From positions 124,001 through 188,000 of the forward strand of contig USOX01000002.1 of NCBI GenBank assembly GCA_900556485.1: a DNA stretch of 64,000 nt, given 5' to 3'. Both the position numbers and the translations under genes were made by a program. The notes under the pieces were generated by a model that did not search any database, was not told the origin of the DNA, and saw nothing but the letters and a program-made list of their open reading frames with translations. Shown here one piece after another: positions 60,403 to 64,000 of the stretch (positions within the stretch are counted from its first letter, which is position 1; each line of letters opens with the position of its first letter). The stretch is from an uncultured Dysgonomonas sp. (GTDB lineage: Bacteria > Bacteroidota > Bacteroidia > Bacteroidales > Dysgonomonadaceae).

Positions 60403-61707
60403 ATGAAAAACAATAATTTCGCCGAAGTAAATATAGGTTATGATACTAAAGGAGCGATTGATGAAGCCAAACGTTGCCTCAATTGCAAAAACCCACAATG
60501 CGTACAAGGCTGTCCGATAGAACATAATATACCCGGTTTTATCAATCAATTATCGATGGGTAATATTGGGGCTGCAATGCAGATAATCAACGAGAAAAGC
60601 AACCTTCCGGCTATTTGCGGAAGAGTATGTCCGCACGAAAAACAATGCGAAGGTCATTGTATTTTGAATAAAAAAGGGAACCCTGTTAAAGTAGGGAAGC
60701 TAGAACGATTTATCGCTGACTTCGATAGTGATATGCTTTTAATCAAAGAACGCTTAAGACCCAAAACCAGAGGTAAGATTGGCATTATCGGTTCTGGTCC
60801 GGCAGGGCTGACTGTTGCCGGAGACCTTGCCCGCGAAGGCTTTAATGTAGTTGTATTCGAAGGGCAAAAGGAGCCAGGAGGTGTCTTGATGTATGGAATT
60901 CCGGAATACAGGCTTCCAAAAGATATTGTTAGGCGTGAGATAAAAAAAATAGAGGCTCTGGGCGTCACATTTATGAATGATTTTCTAATTGGTGAGAAGA
61001 TGACAGTAGATGAGATGTTAAGCCATGAATTTGATGCTGTATTTATAGGCTCAGGAACAGCTGTTCCAAAAACGTTGAGTATTCCGGGAATTAATTTATA
61101 CAAAGTCCTCCAATCATCTTACTTTCTCCGAATGGTGAATCTATATAATAATGGAGATATAAGCCGTATTGCCGTACCATTGGTAGAAGGTGAAAAGGTT
61201 GTTGTTATTGGAGCCGGAAATGTAGCAATGGACGCTGCACGCACTGCGTTACGCATGGGTGCCGAATCTGTGAATGTGATCTATCATCGTACAGAAGCTG
61301 ATATTCCGGCTTTAAAAACAGAGTACAACGAAGCAGTTGAAGAAGGTGTTCAATTTATATGGCAGGCTAGCACTACCGAGTTTGTAGGAGAAAATAATAC
61401 ATTAACTCATATCCGTTTCAACACACCTGAGGGAGAAAAAGAAATCCCTGTAGATCGGATACTGATAGCTATTGGCTCCAAACCGTCCAATCGTATTGTA
61501 TCAACTTCATTAGGTATTGAAGTAAATGATAATGGTTATGTAATCACCAAAGAGCATCCATATGGTATGACTACCCGAAAAGGTGTATTTGCCGGAGGTG
61601 ATGTCGTCCATACGCCCCAGACTGTAGTATTAGCGATGCGCGAGGCAAAGCAAGTCGCCAAAGGTATTGCTCAATATGTGGATGCGGTTAAATTGCTGGA
61701 AGGATAA
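60403..61707 (+). CDS. gltA: NADPH-dependent glutamate synthase (homotetrameric GltA type)
   Basis: A 434-residue flavoprotein of the GltD/SudA family. The N-terminal [4Fe-4S] motifs are CLNCKNPQCVQGCPIEHNI and ICGRVCPHEKQCEGHC. The FAD site is IGIIGSGPAGLTVAGDLARE and the NADPH site VVIGAGNVAMDAARTALRMG. The end, FAGGDVVHTPQTVVLAMREA, closes the FAD fold. Such stand-alone subunits are annotated as glutamate synthase but the family also covers NfnB/SudA-like electron bifurcators. No large GOGAT or SudB gene lies beside it, so the true reaction is open. Confidence 0.9.
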   Translation: MKNNNFAEVNIGYDTKGAIDEAKRCLNCKNPQCVQGCPIEHNIPGFINQLSMGNIGAAMQIINEKSNLPAICGRVCPHEKQCEGHCILNKKGNPVKVGKLERFIADFDSDMLLIKERLRPKTRGKIGIIGSGPAGLTVAGDLAREGFNVVVFEGQKEPGGVLMYGIPEYRLPKDIVRREIKKIEALGVTFMNDFLIGEKMTVDEMLSHEFDAVFIGSGTAVPKTLSIPGINLYKVLQSSYFLRMVNLYNNGDISRIAVPLVEGEKVVVIGAGNVAMDAARTALRMGAESVNVIYHRTEADIPALKTEYNEAVEEGVQFIWQASTTEFVGENNTLTHIRFNTPEGEKEIPVDRILIAIGSKPSNRIVSTSLGIEVNDNGYVITKEHPYGMTTRKGVFAGGDVVHTPQTVVLAMREAKQVAKGIAQYVDAVKLLEG

Positions 61708-61708
61708 T

Positions 61709-62506
61709 CTAATAGCGGCTATTAGCGTCTACAACGACATCCAACGCTACAACTCCAACTGTAACTGTTGCGATTCCTAATACTTCCCAGAATGTATTAT
61801 TGGCTGGCTTCTCTACATAAAAAAAGTCTCCTCGGTCAACTACATTCACTGATAAGTTTTTAGGATTAATATCTCTTGTTTTTATAAGTGTAGATATATA
61901 AAATGACTGCTCGAAAACCATTGGCTTTTCGGGCTTTTCATATATAGTAAGATAACTTCTGAATTGAAGAGGAGATGCTTCTTCTTCAAAATCAACTCTT
62001 TTTACCTTGACTGCATTATGTTCTTTATCGCCCATATGCCCATTCCGGTACTTCTTTTTATCAATACCCTCAAAGTTCACCTCTAGCCTCAGAGGTATAT
62101 GGCTTATCATCGTTTTAGGAGGAATAAAACTCACATTCTTAGGCAACTCTGCTGTACCGCCAAAATTACCTAAAGAGTATCCCATATCAGAGAATATCTC
62201 TAATCCTCCTTCTACATTGATTTCATTTCCTGTATATGAATAAGCTACATTATTCAATATAAGAGCCGAACGTTGCTAATCTACATACAGCGGCCTGTCC
62301 AGTTTATTAAATACAGTAATCCGCACCGGAGCACTTTCTCCATTATAGCAATATGCAATCCACAGACTGTCTGTTTCCAAAAGAAAGTCTCCATTATCCA
62401 CTTTCTCTACATATTCGTTCGAGGTATTTAGAGTAGAGTAAAAATATGTAGAGCCACAAGAAGATAAGAAAAGAACAGATAGTATTATACAAACAAAATT
62501 CTTCAT
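61709..62506 (-). pseudogene. Lipoprotein gene interrupted by an in-frame amber codon
   Basis: One open frame from ATG 62506 to 61709 except for a TAG at 62278-62276 (codon 77 of 266). The first part has a lipoprotein signal (MKNFVCIILSVLFLSSC) and ends NKLDRPLYVD; after the TAG the frame continues QRSALILNNVAYSYTGNEIN without any frameshift. The C-terminal part has SVNVVDRGDFFYVEK and one hydrophobic segment. A TGG (Trp) to TAG change would explain it. The family is unknown to me. It could be a recent pseudogene, a sequencing error or a readthrough product. Confidence 0.75.
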
Positions 62507-62564
62507 ACAGAATATTATTTAGATTAATATAATACTAAATTAATACTTTTTTTCTTATTCCTAC

Positions 62565-62975
62565 CTATATCTTTCTTCGCCACTTATTTATACCACCAAT
62601 CAGATAAAGAAGGCCAATAAATAATGCTGTCGATGAATAGGCTAATTCCCTCACTACAGACACATCAGATATTAATATCTCTATTATACCTGCAAATGCT
62701 CTCAAAATGAATATTGAAGCGATACCAAATATACCGATTTTAAGTAATGGTAATTCTCCAATCTTCGTATCTGCAGAAAATGCATATAGCCCGAAAATAA
62801 AGAGTATAATAGCGACAAAAACGGTCAATAAATATGGAAGTGCAGGGTGAATAAGAGCTAATTCTTCCATCTCTTTTCCAACTCCTCCTGCTTCGAAAAC
62901 CTGCTTTGCCCATATTAATGAAACAAGATGACCAATAGCTAGAATAAAATTAAGAATACCTGCAATTTTAAACAT
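62565..62975 (-). CDS. Hypothetical four-helix membrane protein 1
   Basis: A 136-residue protein with four predicted membrane helices (about residues 4-22, 47-68, 78-98 and 108-130) and a basic tail KWRRKI. It begins FKIAGILNFILAIGHLVSLI. I do not recognise a named family; it resembles small membrane proteins annotated as DUF4345-like. It lies 10 nt after the next gene, and both probably share a transcript. Confidence 0.55.
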   Translation of the reverse strand: MFKIAGILNFILAIGHLVSLIWAKQVFEAGGVGKEMEELALIHPALPYLLTVFVAIILFIFGLYAFSADTKIGELPLLKIGIFGIASIFILRAFAGIIEILISDVSVVRELAYSSTALFIGLLYLIGGINKWRRKI

Positions 62976-62985
62976 AATCGTATAC

Positions 62986-63381
62986 TTATATAATTATTAG
63001 ATTTCTTCTCAATCTGTAGACTGTGTAAACCATTGACAAGCTTAGAAATAAGCTTATCCAGGCAAACGGATTATCAAACATGAATATCACAGACAATATT
63101 CCATTTAGTAAAACAAAGACTATAACAATGAATGCCGGCTTAAACAAATATGTAATTTCTTTTATTTTGCTCATAAACAGGAATAACAATAAACCACTTA
63201 ACATCAACAACGAGCCACAAGCTAAACTAAAAACCAAAGCCACACCTTTATAATCATCAGATAAACAAGAAAAACCATCTTCAATAAATGGAGTAAAAGT
63301 TGCTATTTCATGAATCATACCCAAAGCCAGAATTGATGTGGCCAAAGACTTATTTATGAATATCAATTTATCTGTTCTCAT
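62986..63381 (-). CDS. Hypothetical four-helix membrane protein 2
   Basis: A 131-residue protein with four hydrophobic helices (about residues 12-32, 45-70, 79-98 and 103-122). It has a basic N-terminus (RTDKLIFINKSLATSILALG) and the tail YRLRRNLIII. It resembles the following gene in size and topology, so they may be related or form a pair. A -7 box (TATATTTG, 63417-63410) is 29 nt upstream. It is divergent from the AraC-type regulator, which may control it. Confidence 0.55.
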   Translation of the reverse strand: MRTDKLIFINKSLATSILALGMIHEIATFTPFIEDGFSCLSDDYKGVALVFSLACGSLLMLSGLLLFLFMSKIKEITYLFKPAFIVIVFVLLNGILSVIFMFDNPFAWISLFLSLSMVYTVYRLRRNLIII

Positions 63382-63409
63382 CGCTCATAGCTTATGAATT
63401 AATAATGAA

Positions 63410-63417
63410 CAAATATA
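63410..63417 (-). promoter_or_regulatory. Candidate -7 box for the two small membrane protein genes
   Basis: The minus strand reads TATATTTG, 29 nt upstream of the ATG at 63381. Confidence 0.45.
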
Positions 63418-63431
63418 AGGTTGAGCAAGAA

Positions 63432-63462
63432 TTGCATTATTGAAAATTAAGCCATATTTTTG
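63432..63462 (+). promoter_or_regulatory. Promoter of the AraC-type regulator gene
   Basis: TTG (63432-63434), 20 bases, then TATTTTTG (63455-63462). Both elements and the spacing fit the Bacteroidetes consensus. The ATG is 25 nt downstream. Confidence 0.65.
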
Positions 63463-63486
63463 TCCAAAAGCGACAATTTTATATTT

Positions 63487-64000
63487 ATGTATATTTCTGC
63501 AGGATTATTAAATATTCTTTCAAAACAGTTTGAAGATATCAGGATTAACCTACCAAAAATATTTGCCGAATTCGGGGCTAATATTGACATATTAAAAAAT
63601 CCGGCATCTAAGATTAATACAAATATTTTAGGAAAATATCTTGAACTAATTGTCCTTAAGAAGAAAAATCCTAGGGTAGGCTTACAAGCTGGATTTCAAA
63701 TTCCATTTAATATTGCAGGAGCCATTTTTAATTTATATCAAGGTAGAGCTACAGTAAGAGAGGTATTTGATAATATTGACCAACTAGACCCTACAGAGAA
63801 TGAGATTTGTCAATATTCAACAAAAGTAGAAGGAGATTTATTTCATTATGAGATAACGATAAATACTGAGTTTGCAAAAAAATATCCGATTGCGACCAGA
63901 CAGTGGTACGAAATACAATATGGCATAGGCCTACAATATGCTAATTGTTTTACAGGACGTCAGCTTCACTGCGTTGCAGCTTATTCTGTTTATGAGAAAG
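63487..64000 (+). CDS. AraC-family regulator, N-terminal fragment
   Basis: Partial gene cut by the window end; 171 residues are visible. They begin MYISAGLLNILSKQFEDIRI and match the ligand-binding domain of the OruR/ArgR-like AraC subfamily (Arabinose_bd type): FGANIDILKNPASKINTN, LGKYLELIVLKKKNPRVGLQ, AGAIFNLYQGRATVREVFDN and FHYEITINTEFA. The DNA-binding helix-turn-helix would follow outside. It is divergent from two small membrane protein genes with 105 bases between, and may regulate them. Confidence 0.8.
   Translation, partial: MYISAGLLNILSKQFEDIRINLPKIFAEFGANIDILKNPASKINTNILGKYLELIVLKKKNPRVGLQAGFQIPFNIAGAIFNLYQGRATVREVFDNIDQLDPTENEICQYSTKVEGDLFHYEITINTEFAKKYPIATRQWYEIQYGIGLQYANCFTGRQLHCVAAYSVYEK

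Overview
The window is AT-rich chromosomal DNA of a Bacteroidetes bacterium, most likely order Bacteroidales and possibly Dysgonomonas-like. The genus is an inference and no marker gene here fixes it. The signs are a SusC/SusD pair, fimbrillin lipoproteins with acidic residues after the lipid-modified Cys, a FISUMP domain, DUF3823, DUF3667, DUF2752 and GYF_2/CD225 proteins, a secreted NlpE/HMA pair, and TAnnTTTG -7 promoter boxes a short way upstream of many start codons. No rRNA, tRNA, CRISPR array, phage or intact insertion sequence was seen.

Layout. 1-4755 (minus): start of a Wza-like capsule export gene behind def and ruvX, an outer-membrane barrel protein, lptB, ilvE, and a second peptide deformylase carrying a lipoprotein signal. 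4895-6896 (plus): ECF sigma factor, small membrane protein and TraB/GumN-like protein. 6899-14166 (minus): a PBP1A operon with GYF_2/CD225 and DUF2752 proteins, then a GC-rich structured non-coding element (about 10494-10970), priA and a barrel protein. 14506-18260 (plus): three tandem fimbrillin-like lipoproteins, the last with a C-terminal FISUMP domain. 18525-21880 (plus): thrS-infC-rpmI-rplT, ended by a strong hairpin.

22036-32146 (minus) is a nearly complete hexuronate catabolic operon: LacI-type regulator, mannonate oxidoreductase, uxuA, uxaC, kduI, kdgK, a KduD/gluconate 5-dehydrogenase-like SDR, eda and an ExuT-like transporter. It takes glucuronate (UxaC, SDR, UxuA) and unsaturated-uronate products (KduI, SDR) to KDG, then through KdgK and Eda to pyruvate and glyceraldehyde 3-phosphate. 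Its promoter lies between two near-identical 14-bp palindromes that are probably the operators of its own first gene. A four-helix-bundle gene bracketed by 13-bp inverted repeats sits inside it. A CE20/SASA-type acetylesterase is divergent at 32420.

34446-47606 (minus) is mostly housekeeping: a TGS/uridine-kinase-like nucleoside kinase, lipoprotein beta-carbonic anhydrase, asnA, HMA plus NlpE-like copper proteins, gcvP with an MBL hydrolase, an NAD(P)-binding protein, rsmG, a DUF3298 lipoprotein, a LolC/E-type permease and ruvB. 47770-53548 (minus) is a SusC-SusD-DUF3823 operon without enzymes, preceded by an 800-bp non-coding region with a 39-base (TC)n tract. 54349-60167 holds PAP2 and a leuS-yitT-DUF3667-SDR operon; then come an NADPH-glutamate synthase, a lipoprotein gene broken by one in-frame amber codon, two small membrane proteins, and the start of an AraC-type regulator cut by the window end.

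The least explained signals are the GC-rich element at 10494-10970, a dispersed intergenic repeat (GTCACTTTTGTCACTTTTT type, four copies, each in the same orientation relative to the next gene), the TIR-bracketed four-helix gene, the lipoprotein deformylase and the dinucleotide tract upstream of susC.
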